From Streptomyces sp. DG1A-41 (GTDB lineage: Bacteria; Actinomycetota; Actinomycetes; Streptomycetales; Streptomycetaceae), in the NCBI RefSeq assembly GCF_037055355.1, contig NZ_CP146350.1:8021001-8085000 (forward strand): 64,000 nucleotides of DNA, read 5' to 3'. Below the pieces are notes generated by a model, which was not told the origin of the DNA, searched no databases, and worked only from the letters and a program-made list of their open reading frames with translations. Position 1 is the stretch's first letter; the number at the start of each line of letters is the position of its first letter. Of this stretch, positions 45,047-53,449 are shown piece by piece. Both the position numbers and the translations under genes were made by a program.

Positions 45047-45801
45047 CAGGACCTCACCGTCCGCTGCTCGATCTTCTTGTCCGCCGCCTGCTCGGGGGTG
45101 AGCGCGAGCAGGCGCTGCACGAAGATCCCCGGCAGATGCACCGCGTCCGGGTCGATCCCGCCGGGCTCCACCAGCTCCTCCACCTCGGCGATCGTGACCC
45201 GCCCCGCCATCGCGGCCAGCGGGTTGAAATTGCGGGAGGACTTGCTGAAGACCAGGTTGCCGTGCCGGTCGCCCTTCGCGGCCCGGACCAGGGCGAAGTC
45301 GGTCCGGATGCCCCGCTCCAGCACGTACTCCGTCCCGTCGAACTCCCGGACCTCCTTCGCCGGGGAAGCGATCGCGACCCCGCCCTGCCCGTCGTAGCGC
45401 CACGGGAGCCCGCCCTCGGCGACCTGCGTGCCCACCCCGGCCGGGGTGTAGAAGGCGGGGATCCCCGCGCCGCCGGCCCGCAGCCGCTCGGCCAGCGTGC
45501 CCTGTGGGATCAGCTCGACCTCCAGCTCACCGGCCAGGTACTGCCGGGCGAACTCCTTGTTGGCGCCGATGTAGGAGCCCGTCACCCGGGCGATCCGGCC
45601 GGCGGCCAGCAGGACCGCGAGGCCCGACTCCATCGCCCCGCAGTTGTTGGAGACCACCGACAGCCCGGCCACTCCGCGCTCGTACAGCGCCCCGATCAGT
45701 ACGTTCGGCACACCGCTCAGCCCGAAACCGCCCACCGCGAGCGACGCGCCGTCCGGGACGTCGGCCACCGCCTCCAGGGCTGTGGCGACCACCTTGTCCA
45801 T
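45046..45801 (-). CDS. pcaI: 3-oxoadipate CoA-transferase subunit A
   Basis: This 251-residue subunit A is the first gene of the seven-gene operon. It has the glycine-rich [11 protein letters not shown] motif near residue 23, the SNNCG turn, and a [19 protein letters not shown] loop typical of family I CoA-transferase A chains. The ATG at 45801 is the only start that keeps the family N-terminus. The promoter region at 45802-46010 is shared with the divergent pcaV gene. Confidence 0.94.
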   Translation of the reverse strand: MDKVVATALEAVADVPDGASLAVGGFGLSGVPNVLIGALYERGVAGLSVVSNNCGAMESGLAVLLAAGRIARVTGSYIGANKEFARQYLAGELEVELIPQGTLAERLRAGGAGIPAFYTPAGVGTQVAEGGLPWRYDGQGGVAIASPAKEVREFDGTEYVLERGIRTDFALVRAAKGDRHGNLVFSKSSRNFNPLAAMAGRVTIAEVEELVEPGGIDPDAVHLPGIFVQRLLALTPEQAADKKIEQRTVRS

Positions 45802-46010
45802 CCGAGAAGCCCCATCTCTTCCGAGCGTCCCGACTCAGATTTAGTCAGGGCACTGAGTATTTCCGTGAAGCTTCTCTCACGCTGCCACCAGGGGTGGCAG
45901 GGCGTCAAGACCTCGGGATTTCCGTCTCTGACCCCCTGTACGGACGGCAGACAGTCAAGGAGTAGCCGGGTATTGTTCAGTGCACCGACGAAAACAAGCG
46001 AGGGGTGCAC
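45802..46010. promoter_or_regulatory. Divergent pcaI/pcaV promoter with several dyads
   Basis: ACTCAG at 45833 and CTGAGT at 45853 are exact inverted copies, with GACT/AGTC inside them. The perfect stem CTGCCACC-AGG-GGTGGCAG is at 45882-45900. GCACTGA at 45850 recurs inverted as TCAGTGC at 45977. These are candidate binding sites for the MarR regulator PcaV. The copy at 45977 is about 30 bp before the pcaV start and fits autoregulation. Confidence 0.55.
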
Positions 46011-46476
46011 ATGGCGGCGGCGGACCTCACCACCCACCCCGGGCACCTGGCCCGGCGGCTCCAGCAGGCGCACTACCTGCTGTGGAACGCGATGGTCTCC
46101 GAGGAGATCACCTCGCCCCAGTACGCGGTCCTCAACACGCTCGTCGCCGAGCCCGGGCTGGACCAGCGCACGGTGGGGGAGCGGGTGGGCCTGGACCGGT
46201 CGACCATCGCCGAGGTGATCAGCCGGGCTCAGCCGGCGCGGACTCCTCGACAAGGTCCGCGACCCGGAGGACGGCCGCCGTTTCCTGCTGCGTCTCACCG
46301 AAGAGGGCGTGCGCACCCACCGCAGGCTGACCGTGCGCACCACCCGGATGAACCAGGTGTTCCTCGCCCCGCTGACCGTCGAGGAGCGGACGGTGTTCTT
46401 CGACCTCATCCGGCGTGTCGCGGACGCGGCCGAGGGGCTGCGCAACCCGGGGGAGTCCCTGGTGGCGCCCCGCTGA
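46011..46476 (+). pseudogene. pcaV: pcaV MarR-family repressor with a one-base insertion
   Basis: ATG 46011, after GAGGGG, opens the winged-helix protein normally (HLARRLQQAHYLLWNAMV, PQYAVLNTLVAEPGLDQRTV, RSTIAEVIS). In the recognition-helix/wing region an extra G in the run at 46226-46228 shifts the frame. The correct continuation (LSRRGLLDKVRDPEDGRRFL, ERTVFFDLIRRVADAAEGL) is plainly readable one frame over and ends at TGA 46474-46476. Without the extra base the protein would be 154 residues, normal for PcaV. PcaV represses the pca genes in Streptomyces and responds to protocatechuate, so the break should leave the operon constitutive. A homopolymer indel could also be an assembly error. 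Confidence 0.85.
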
Positions 46477-46493
46477 CGGGCGCCGTCCGCAGG

Positions 46494-47498
46494 TCAGGAC
46501 GCCTCGGCGTACACCACCCACACCTGGCCCTTCGCGAAGTTCACCGGTGTGCCGTCGCCGGTGGTGAAGGCCGTGCCGTCCTTGGGGTCCCCGCGCTTCC
46601 AGTTCACGTCGAAGGCCCGCCCGTCGCGCAGCACCTTGGCCTTCCCGGAGCCCACCGTCTCGGTGTACGGCGTGTTGTTCCCGAGGAAGTCGCGGAAGGC
46701 GGACTCGCGCACCTTCACGTACTGCACGACGACCGTCGCTGCGGCCATCCGCTTCCCGTCGGCCGTCGTGGCGGGCTCGCCGTCCATGCCGACCAGCCAG
46801 CGGTCCCTGGAGTCCGACCAGGTGAAGGTGAAACGGGCCGCGGGGTAGCGCACCGTCTGCGAGGTCGTCGCCGTGCCGCCGGCGGGAGCGGAGCCGTAGC
46901 GGAAGCCGGTGGTCAGGGCGGCCTGTCCGGGTGCTTCCGGCACGAGCCGCTCGGGCCGCAGATAGAGGTTGTGCGGGGCGGGCTTGCCGGAGCCGCGGAA
47001 GAAGGCGTCGGAGGCGCTGCTCGGCGTCTCCGCCCGCAGCGGCGCCCTGTCGATCAGCGGCAGGAGCTTCTTCTGCGCACCGGAGAAGGCGAGCGTGGGC
47101 CGGTCGAACTGGCGCAGCAGCTCCAGATCCGACTCGCGCGCGCTGCGCACCGGGCCGACCGTCTTCGGCAACTGCGTCGCGTACACCGCCATCAGCCGGC
47201 TCAGCCCGCCCTCGACCTGCTCCGCGTAGACGACGTCCGCGGCGTCGAGGCCGGTGTGCGGCCGGGCCGCGGCGGCGTTGTCGAGCTTGACGGCGAGCAC
47301 GGAGGAGCCGGTCGCCGAGGGCGATGTCCCCTGTTCCACCTCCCTGGGGGATCCCCGTCCGTCGTCGCCGGGACCGCCCCCGCCGGTGCAGCCCGCCGTC
47401 AGGGCGGCCGTCACCGTGGCGGCCAGCAGCGCCGCTGTCGTCGCGGCGCGCCGTCCGCGTGCCCCTCGTTCCCTGCCCACCGTCGCCACCGGCCTCAT
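46494..47498 (-). CDS. DUF3048-domain lipoprotein
   Basis: This 334-residue protein starts at ATG 47498. A basic leader and hydrophobic stretch end in a lipobox (ALTAGC), so it is an outer-face lipoprotein. A short low-complexity spacer follows, then the DUF3048 pair of domains (LAVKLDNAAAARPHTGLDAA, VYAEQVEGGLSRLMAVYA, VGPVRSARESDLELL, and a C-terminal FAKGQVWVVY). Similar to YerB of Bacillus, whose function is not clear. It is convergent with pcaV, 17 bases from its stop, and is not part of the pca operon. Confidence 0.9.
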   Translation of the reverse strand: MRPVATVGRERGARGRRAATTAALLAATVTAALTAGCTGGGGPGDDGRGSPREVEQGTSPSATGSSVLAVKLDNAAAARPHTGLDAADVVYAEQVEGGLSRLMAVYATQLPKTVGPVRSARESDLELLRQFDRPTLAFSGAQKKLLPLIDRAPLRAETPSSASDAFFRGSGKPAPHNLYLRPERLVPEAPGQAALTTGFRYGSAPAGGTATTSQTVRYPAARFTFTWSDSRDRWLVGMDGEPATTADGKRMAAATVVVQYVKVRESAFRDFLGNNTPYTETVGSGKAKVLRDGRAFDVNWKRGDPKDGTAFTTGDGTPVNFAKGQVWVVYAEAS

Positions 47499-47680
47499 GT
47501 CATCGATTTGTCTTGATTGTGCTCTTATATGTCCACCGATGGCCACACCCGATCGATTGTGACGGACGATCTCCGCTTCGTCCGCCGATCGGCTCAGGGG
47601 CAAGGTTCAGCGCGGGGGGCCCGGGTACCCGTGCCCCGCGGACCGACCGACGCGCACGCTGACGGAGGGAGCGCGAGGCG

Positions 47681-48871
47681 ATGAGGGCTGTGACCTGGCA
47701 GGGCAAGCGGGACGTCCGGGTGGAGAACGTGCCCGATCCGGAGATCCGGGAACCGACGGACGCGGTCATCCGCATCACCTCCACCGGGCTGTGCGGGTCC
47801 GACCTGCACTTGTACGAGGTGCTCACGCCGTTCATGACCCCCGGGGACATCCTCGGCCACGAACCCATCGGCATCGTCGAGGAGGTCGGCGCCGGCGTCC
47901 CGGACCTCCAGGCCGGGGACCGGGTCGTGGTGCCCTTCCAGATCGCCTGCGGCAATTGCTGGATGTGCCTCACCGGCCTGCCCACCCAGTGCGAGACCAC
48001 CCAGGTCCACGGCGAGGGCATGGGCGCCGCCCTGTTCGGCTACACCCGCCTGTACGGCGCCGTACCGGGCGCCCAGGCCGAGTACCTGCGCGTCCCGCAG
48101 GCCCAGTACGGCCCGATCAAGGTGCCACAAGGTCCGCCCGACGACCGTTTCGTCTACCTCTCCGACGTCCTGCCCACCGCCTGGCAGGCGGTCGCCTACG
48201 CCGACGTCCCGCAGGGCGGCAGCATCGCCGTGCTCGGCCTCGGACCCATCGGCGACATGGCCTGCCGCGTCGCCCAGGTGCGGGGCGCCGGCCGGGTGTT
48301 CGGCGTGGACCTGGTCACGGAGCGGCTGCGCCGGGCGCGCTCGCGCGGTGTGGAGACGTACGACCTCAGGTCCTTCGACAACGAGAAGGAACTCGTAGCG
48401 GCCATCCGCGACGAAACCGACGGCCGCGGCCCCGACGCCGTGATCGACGCGGTCGGCACCGAGGCCCACGGCAGCGCGGCCGCGCGCCTGGTGCAGAACG
48501 CCTCGGCGATCCTGCCCCGCAAACTGAGCGGCCCGCTCGCCGAACGCTTCAGCGTCGACCGCCTCGCCGCCCTCTACACCGCCATCGACCTGGTGCGCCG
48601 CGGCGGCACTCTCTCGCTGACCGGTGTCTACGGCGGCACGGCGGACCCGCTGCCGCTGCTCACCCTCTTCGACAAGCAGATCCAGATCCGGATGGGCCAG
48701 GCCAACGTCCGCCGCTGGAGCGACGACATCATCCCGTACCTGACCGACGAGGATCCGCTCGGCGTCGAGGACTTCGCCACCCACCGGGTGCCGCTGTCTC
48801 AGGCCCCACACGCGTACGAGATGTTCCAGCGCAAGCAGGACGGCGCGGTCAAGGTGCTGATGCAGCCGTAG
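47681..48871 (+). CDS. Zinc-dependent alcohol dehydrogenase (formaldehyde-dehydrogenase-like MDR)
   Basis: This 396-residue medium-chain dehydrogenase has catalytic zinc ligands in TGLCGSDLH and GHEPIGIVEEVG, and a full structural-zinc loop with four cysteines (CGNCWMCLTGLPTQC). The coenzyme fold is VLGLGPIGDMACRVA with an aspartate (VDLV) at the end of the second strand, which favours NAD(H). It is closest to the glutathione-independent formaldehyde dehydrogenase branch used by actinobacteria. It is a single gene with a promoter region of its own, preceded by GGAGCG. The physiological substrate is not shown. Confidence 0.9.
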   Translation: MRAVTWQGKRDVRVENVPDPEIREPTDAVIRITSTGLCGSDLHLYEVLTPFMTPGDILGHEPIGIVEEVGAGVPDLQAGDRVVVPFQIACGNCWMCLTGLPTQCETTQVHGEGMGAALFGYTRLYGAVPGAQAEYLRVPQAQYGPIKVPQGPPDDRFVYLSDVLPTAWQAVAYADVPQGGSIAVLGLGPIGDMACRVAQVRGAGRVFGVDLVTERLRRARSRGVETYDLRSFDNEKELVAAIRDETDGRGPDAVIDAVGTEAHGSAAARLVQNASAILPRKLSGPLAERFSVDRLAALYTAIDLVRRGGTLSLTGVYGGTADPLPLLTLFDKQIQIRMGQANVRRWSDDIIPYLTDEDPLGVEDFATHRVPLSQAPHAYEMFQRKQDGAVKVLMQP

Positions 48872-49060
48872 TCAGCGCGGCGGCGCGCAGGTCTCCCCCG
48901 GGGCGAAGTGCAGCGGGCATGCTCCCCGTGGCCCGTCGCCGCTCCCGTCGGAGCATGCGGGTGCGGGGGCCGCTGCGCAGCCGGAGCGGACGGCCGCCGC
49001 AGTCGCCCGCCGAGTCGTCGCCGTCGGCAGGCCCGCTCTCCGCGCGGCCGGCTTCGCCAT
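48872..49060 (-). CDS. Small hypothetical protein, low confidence
   Basis: A 62-codon minus-strand frame lies between the dehydrogenase and ligase genes. It ends GPRGACPLHFAPGETCAPPR, with three cysteines near the C-terminus, and its stop codon directly abuts the end of the dehydrogenase gene. I see no clear ribosome site and no known domain. It could be a real small cysteine-containing protein or a chance frame. Confidence 0.25.
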   Translation of the reverse strand: MAKPAARRAGLPTATTRRATAAAVRSGCAAAPAPACSDGSGDGPRGACPLHFAPGETCAPPR

Positions 49061-49093
49061 CCCCGCGGCGGACCGTGTCGGAGCCGCCCTCGG

Positions 49094-50164
49094 TCACCGC
49101 GGGGGCGCGAAGATCTCCGCCAGGTCGTAGCGGACCGGCTCCTGGAGCTGCGCGTACGTGCAGCTCTCCGGAGTACGGTCCGGGCGCCAGCGGCGGAAGC
49201 GGGCGGTGTGCCGGAAGCGCTGCCCGTTCTCCATGTGGTCGTAGGCCACCTCGGCCACCCGCTCCGGCTTGAGCGGTACCCACGACAGGTCCTTGCGGCC
49301 CGACCAGCGGCTCGGCGCCCCGGGCAGGCGGGCCTTCTCGTGCGCCGCCTCGTCGGACCAGGCCGCCCACGGATGCCCCTGGACATCTTCCATGCGCAGC
49401 GGCTCCAGTTCCTCCACCAGCTCGGCGCGCCGCTTCATCGGGAACGCGGCGGACACGCCCACGTGCTGGAGGGTGCCCTGCTCGTCGTACAGGCCGAGCA
49501 GCAGCGAGCCCACCACGGGGCCGCTCTTGTGCAGGCGGTACCCGGCGACGACCACGTCCGCCGTCCGCTCGTGCTTGATCTTGAACATGGCGCGCTCGTC
49601 CGGGCGATAGCGCACGGTCAGCGGCTTGGCGATGACCCCGTCCAGACCCGCCCCCTCGTACTGCTCGAACCAGTTTCGCGCCACCTCGATGTCGGTGGTC
49701 GCCGGAGCCAGGTGCACCGGCGCCGTCACCCCCGACAGCTCCCTGGTCAGCAACTCCCGCCGGTCGGTCAGCGGGACGTCCATCAGCGACTCGTCCCCCA
49801 GCGCCAGCAGATCGAAGGCGACGAACGAGGCCGGTGTCCGCTCGGCGAGCATCCGCACCCGCGAGTCCGCCGGGTGGATCCGCTCCGTCAGCGCGTCGAA
49901 GTCCAGCCGCCCCTCCCGCGCGATCACGATCTCCCCGTCCACCACCGAGCGCCCCGGCAACCGCTCCCGCACGGCCGTCACCAGCTCGGGAAAATACCTG
50001 GTCAGAGGCTTACCGGTACGACTGCCGAGCTCGACCTCGTCCCCGTCGCGGAAGACGATCGCCCTGAACCCGTCCCACTTCGCCTCGTACTGCATGCCCG
50101 CTGGGATCGCCGCCACGGACTTGGCGAGCATCGGCAGCACAGGGGGCATCACCGGCAGATCCAT
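49094..50164 (-). CDS. ATP-dependent DNA ligase (LigC type)
   Basis: This ligase of about 356 residues has the nucleotidyltransferase motif I lysine in YEAKWDGFRA, motif III (SFVAFDLLALG), motif IV (GLDGVIAKPL) and motif V (MFKIKHERTADVVV), then an OB-fold. I use ATG 50164; ATG 50185 would add seven residues and neither has a good ribosome site. Actinobacterial LigC enzymes serve in base-excision or backup end-joining repair. It is divergent from the LigD-type polymerase gene at 50239 with only about 75 bp between, a standard repair pair. No Ku gene is in the window. Confidence 0.9.
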   Translation of the reverse strand: MDLPVMPPVLPMLAKSVAAIPAGMQYEAKWDGFRAIVFRDGDEVELGSRTGKPLTRYFPELVTAVRERLPGRSVVDGEIVIAREGRLDFDALTERIHPADSRVRMLAERTPASFVAFDLLALGDESLMDVPLTDRRELLTRELSGVTAPVHLAPATTDIEVARNWFEQYEGAGLDGVIAKPLTVRYRPDERAMFKIKHERTADVVVAGYRLHKSGPVVGSLLLGLYDEQGTLQHVGVSAAFPMKRRAELVEELEPLRMEDVQGHPWAAWSDEAAHEKARLPGAPSRWSGRKDLSWVPLKPERVAEVAYDHMENGQRFRHTARFRRWRPDRTPESCTYAQLQEPVRYDLAEIFAPPR

Positions 50165-50238
50165 GGTCTGATTCTGCGCCCACATGTTCAGGCGCGCCCG
50201 ATGTGCGAGGTGTGCGGGGTACGCCTACCGTGGCTCGC

Positions 50239-51270
50239 ATGGGTGACGCGGTGGAACTGGAGGTCGGCGGCCGGACCGTACGGCTGTCCAGCCCGGACAA
50301 GGTCTTCTTCCCCGAGCGCGGTTTCACCAAGCTGGACCTCGCCCGTTACTACCTGGCCGTCGGCCCCGGCATCCTGCGCGCGCTGCGCGACCGGCCCACC
50401 ACCCTGGAGCGCTACCCGGAAGGCGTGAACGGCGAGAACTTCTTCCAGAAGCGGGCGCCGAAGAACATGCCCGACTGGATCCCGACCGCGCACATCACCT
50501 TCCCCAGCGGCCGCAGCGCCGACGAGATGTGCCCCACCGAGGTCGGTGCCGTGGTCTGGGCCGCCCAGTTCGGCACCCTCACCTTCCACCCCTGGCCGGT
50601 ACGCCGCGACGACGTCGACCGTCCGGACGAACTCCGCATCGACCTCGACCCGCAGCCCGGCACCGACTACGAGGACGCCGTCCGCGCCGCCCACGAACTC
50701 CGTGCCGTGCTCGACGAGTTCGGCGGACTCCGCGGTTTCCCCAAGACCTCCGGCGGCCGGGGCCTGCACGTCTTCGTGCCCATCGAACCGCGCTGGACCT
50801 TCACCCAGGTCCGGCGCGCCGCCATCGCCGTCGGCCGGGAGATGGAGCGGCGGATGCAGGAGCAGGTCACCATCAAGTGGTGGAAGGAGGAGCGGGGCAA
50901 GCGCATCTTCCTGGACTACAACCAGACGGCCCGCGACCGCACGATCGCCTCCGCCTACTCCGTACGCCCCCGCCCGCACGCCCCCGTCTCCGCACCCCTG
51001 CGCTGGGACGAGGTGGGGGTCGCGCACCCCCAGGACTTCGACCTCGCGACCATGCCCGCGCGCTTCGCCGAACTCGGCGACGTGCACGCGGACATGGACG
51101 ACCACCGCTACTCCCTCGACGCCCTGCTCGACCTCGCCCGCCGCGACGAACACGACCACGGGCTGGGAGACCTGCCGTACCCGCCCGAGTATCCGAAGAT
51201 GCCGGGGGAACCGAGGCGGGTACAGCCGAGCAGGGCCAGGAAGACGCCCGAGGGGCCTACAGCTCCTTGA
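50239..51270 (+). CDS. LigD-type DNA polymerase/primase domain protein (stand-alone)
   Basis: This 343-residue archaeo-eukaryotic primase-superfamily polymerase is the polymerase part of bacterial LigD found alone. It carries LSSPDKVFFPERGFTKLDL, LRIDLDPQPGTDYEDAV with the metal-binding aspartates, FPKTSGGRGLHVFVPI and the IFLDYNQTARDRTIASAYS motif with the third acidic residue. The start is ATG 50239; a GTG nine bases earlier is possible. It fills gaps at broken ends and favours ribonucleotides in known relatives. The divergent ATP ligase is its likely partner. Its last 14 bases overlap the end of the convergent DUF1080 gene. Confidence 0.93.
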   Translation: MGDAVELEVGGRTVRLSSPDKVFFPERGFTKLDLARYYLAVGPGILRALRDRPTTLERYPEGVNGENFFQKRAPKNMPDWIPTAHITFPSGRSADEMCPTEVGAVVWAAQFGTLTFHPWPVRRDDVDRPDELRIDLDPQPGTDYEDAVRAAHELRAVLDEFGGLRGFPKTSGGRGLHVFVPIEPRWTFTQVRRAAIAVGREMERRMQEQVTIKWWKEERGKRIFLDYNQTARDRTIASAYSVRPRPHAPVSAPLRWDEVGVAHPQDFDLATMPARFAELGDVHADMDDHRYSLDALLDLARRDEHDHGLGDLPYPPEYPKMPGEPRRVQPSRARKTPEGPTAP

Positions 51271-53449
51271 TCCGGATGTCCCGGTACGACACCACGTCCG
51301 TCGTGCCGTGCACCTGGAGCCCGATGTAGCCGGAGGCGAACCTCCGCCCGTCCGTGCCCGGGTCGTCCGAGCGGGGCGGGGTGAACTCCTGGCCGCCGGT
51401 GTTGTCGAACCCGTTGATCAGCACGCCGTTGCGGTAGACCGAGTAGTGCTGGCCGACCACCCGGATCTCATAGTCGTTCCAGGTGCCCTTCTGGGTCACG
51501 CCGGCACCGGCGAGCCCCACCCGGTCGAAGCCGTAGACCGACCCCGTCTTGTACATGTCGCCGTCGGGCCGGTCGAGCACCTGCACCTCGTGCCCGTACT
51601 TGATGGCGACCCACTCCGGCCGGGACTCCTCCGGGTGGTCGTGGACCCACGGGAAGCGCACGAAGACACCCGAGTTGGCGTTGCCGGTGCCGCGAGCGTC
51701 GTCACGCCACTGGAGCTTCAGCGAGAAGTCGCCGTACTTGCGCTGCGGGAACCACAGCATGCCCATGCCCGGTGTGGTGGTGCTGGAGGTGATCGTCCCG
51801 TCCGCGTTCAGCCCGAACGAACCGCCGCCCACCTGCTGCCAGTCGCCGAAGGACTCCGCACTGCCGTCGAAGATCGCCCGGTAGCCCTCGGTCTGCCCCG
51901 GCTTGCCGATGCCGGACTGGCGGGCCGCCTTGCGGATGGCGTTGTACTCGCGCTGGTCGATCACGCCCTCCTTCAGCAGCTCGTCGAGGACGGACGTCAC
52001 GTGCTTGAGGAACAGCGCGTGGGACGTCCACTCCTTCTCGTCCTCGATCAGCTCGCCGATCCGGCAGCGGTTGTCCGTGACCCGGTTGCGCACGCCCGAG
52101 TCGACCGTGCCGACGATGACCGTCAACCGCTCGTCGTACTCCGGGCAGTCCGGCGCCGGCACCTGACCGGAGACGACCGTGAAGGTCACCGTCCGGGCCG
52201 CAGCGGTGTTGCCGGCCTTGTCCGTCGCCCGGTACGCCACGGTGTGCGCGCCCGCCCGGTCGACCACCACCGGCGCCGTATACGCCAGGTACGGCCCGCC
52301 GTCCAGCGAGTACTCGATCTTCTCGACGCCCGAGCCGTGCGCGTCGGTCGCCGTGACGGTCACCCGGGCGCTGTTGACGTACGCCCCGTCGGAGTTCCTC
52401 GTGCCCTCCACGGTCACGCCCGTCACCGGCGGGGTGGTGTCCTGCGGCGGGGCCGCGACGACCGTGAACAGCACGCTCTTCTCGGCCGCCACGTTGCCCG
52501 CCTTGTCGGTGGCGCGATAGCGGACGGTGTGCGCGCCCACCTCGTGCACCATCACGGGCGCGGTGTACGGCTGCCAGGCGCCGGAGCCGACCGCGTACTC
52601 GATCGTGTTGACCCCGGAGCCCGTGTCGGATGCCGAGACGGTGACCGTCGCCATGTCGATGTACGCCCCGTCGGCGTCGCGCTCGCCGCTCACCGTCGCC
52701 GAGGTCTCCGGCGCGGTGGTGTCGTCCGACTGCGGCGCCACCACCGTGAACTGCGCGCTCTTCTCGGCGGAGACGTTCCCCGCCTTGTCGAACGCGCGGT
52801 AGTGCACCTCGTGAGCGCCGACCTGGTCGACGACGACCGGCGCCGTGTACGGCTGCCAGGCGCCCGCGTCGCCGATCGCGTACTCGATCTTCTCCACGCC
52901 GGAGCCGCCCGCGTCGGTGGCGTGGATCGCCACGCTCGCCGAACCGACGTACTCGCCCTGCGTGTTCTGCGTCCCGCTCACATGGGCCGACACCTCGGGC
53001 GCCGTGGTGTCCTCGCCGGTGCCCTCCGTCACCACCAGGATGCCCTGCATCTGGCCGTGGCCGGGGATCGTGCAGTGGTAGAAGTACCGGCCGGGCGTGA
53101 GCGTGACCTGGGCGGTGTGCTTGCCTCCCTGGGCGTCGTTCGGATTGGCCAGGATGTTGAGCTGCACGTCGCTGTTGAACTCGGGATCACTGGTCACGAA
53201 CGTCAGCGTGTGCGGCATGCCCGTGGTGTTCCCGGTGGCCACGCTGTTCTCGAACACGATCGTCGCCGTGCCGGCGACCGCCGTCCGCGGCGCCGAGAGG
53301 TACTTGTCGATGTCGTTGCCGGCCGTCCAGGTGAGGACCTGTTCGGCGGCCGGTGCCTCCGCCTGCCCGGCGGCGGGCATCGCCTGCACGCCGAGCATCA
53401 CCAGCAGGGCGGCCAGCAGGGCGGCCCAGATTCTTCGTTGCCGGATCAC
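51257..53449 (-). CDS. Secreted cupredoxin / Ig-like repeat / DUF1080 (3-keto-glycoside hydrolase) protein
   Basis: This 730-residue exported protein begins at GTG 53449, overlapping the stop of the ThuA-PQQ gene (GTGA). After a signal peptide (ending GQA) comes a blue-copper domain at about residues 35-145, with HTLTF and YFYHCTIPGHGQMQG giving the His-Cys-His-Met ligands. Three OmpL47-type or Ig-like repeats of about 95 residues each follow (VSAHVSGTQNTQGEYVGSAS and two copies with GSGVEKIEY and VGAHTVRYRATDKAGN). Then comes a linker with DUF4175-like helices (CRIGELIEDEKEWTSHALFL). Last is a DUF1080 lectin-like sandwich (YRAIFDGSAESFGDWQQVGG to YRDIRIKEL), the 3-keto-disaccharide hydrolase fold. 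It may pass electrons from, and hydrolyse products of, the coupled dehydrogenase. Confidence 0.88.
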   Translation of the reverse strand: MIRQRRIWAALLAALLVMLGVQAMPAAGQAEAPAAEQVLTWTAGNDIDKYLSAPRTAVAGTATIVFENSVATGNTTGMPHTLTFVTSDPEFNSDVQLNILANPNDAQGGKHTAQVTLTPGRYFYHCTIPGHGQMQGILVVTEGTGEDTTAPEVSAHVSGTQNTQGEYVGSASVAIHATDAGGSGVEKIEYAIGDAGAWQPYTAPVVVDQVGAHEVHYRAFDKAGNVSAEKSAQFTVVAPQSDDTTAPETSATVSGERDADGAYIDMATVTVSASDTGSGVNTIEYAVGSGAWQPYTAPVMVHEVGAHTVRYRATDKAGNVAAEKSVLFTVVAAPPQDTTPPVTGVTVEGTRNSDGAYVNSARVTVTATDAHGSGVEKIEYSLDGGPYLAYTAPVVVDRAGAHTVAYRATDKAGNTAAARTVTFTVVSGQVPAPDCPEYDERLTVIVGTVDSGVRNRVTDNRCRIGELIEDEKEWTSHALFLKHVTSVLDELLKEGVIDQREYNAIRKAARQSGIGKPGQTEGYRAIFDGSAESFGDWQQVGGGSFGLNADGTITSSTTTPGMGMLWFPQRKYGDFSLKLQWRDDARGTGNANSGVFVRFPWVHDHPEESRPEWVAIKYGHEVQVLDRPDGDMYKTGSVYGFDRVGLAGAGVTQKGTWNDYEIRVVGQHYSVYRNGVLINGFDNTGGQEFTPPRSDDPGTDGRRFASGYIGLQVHGTTDVVSYRDIRIKEL

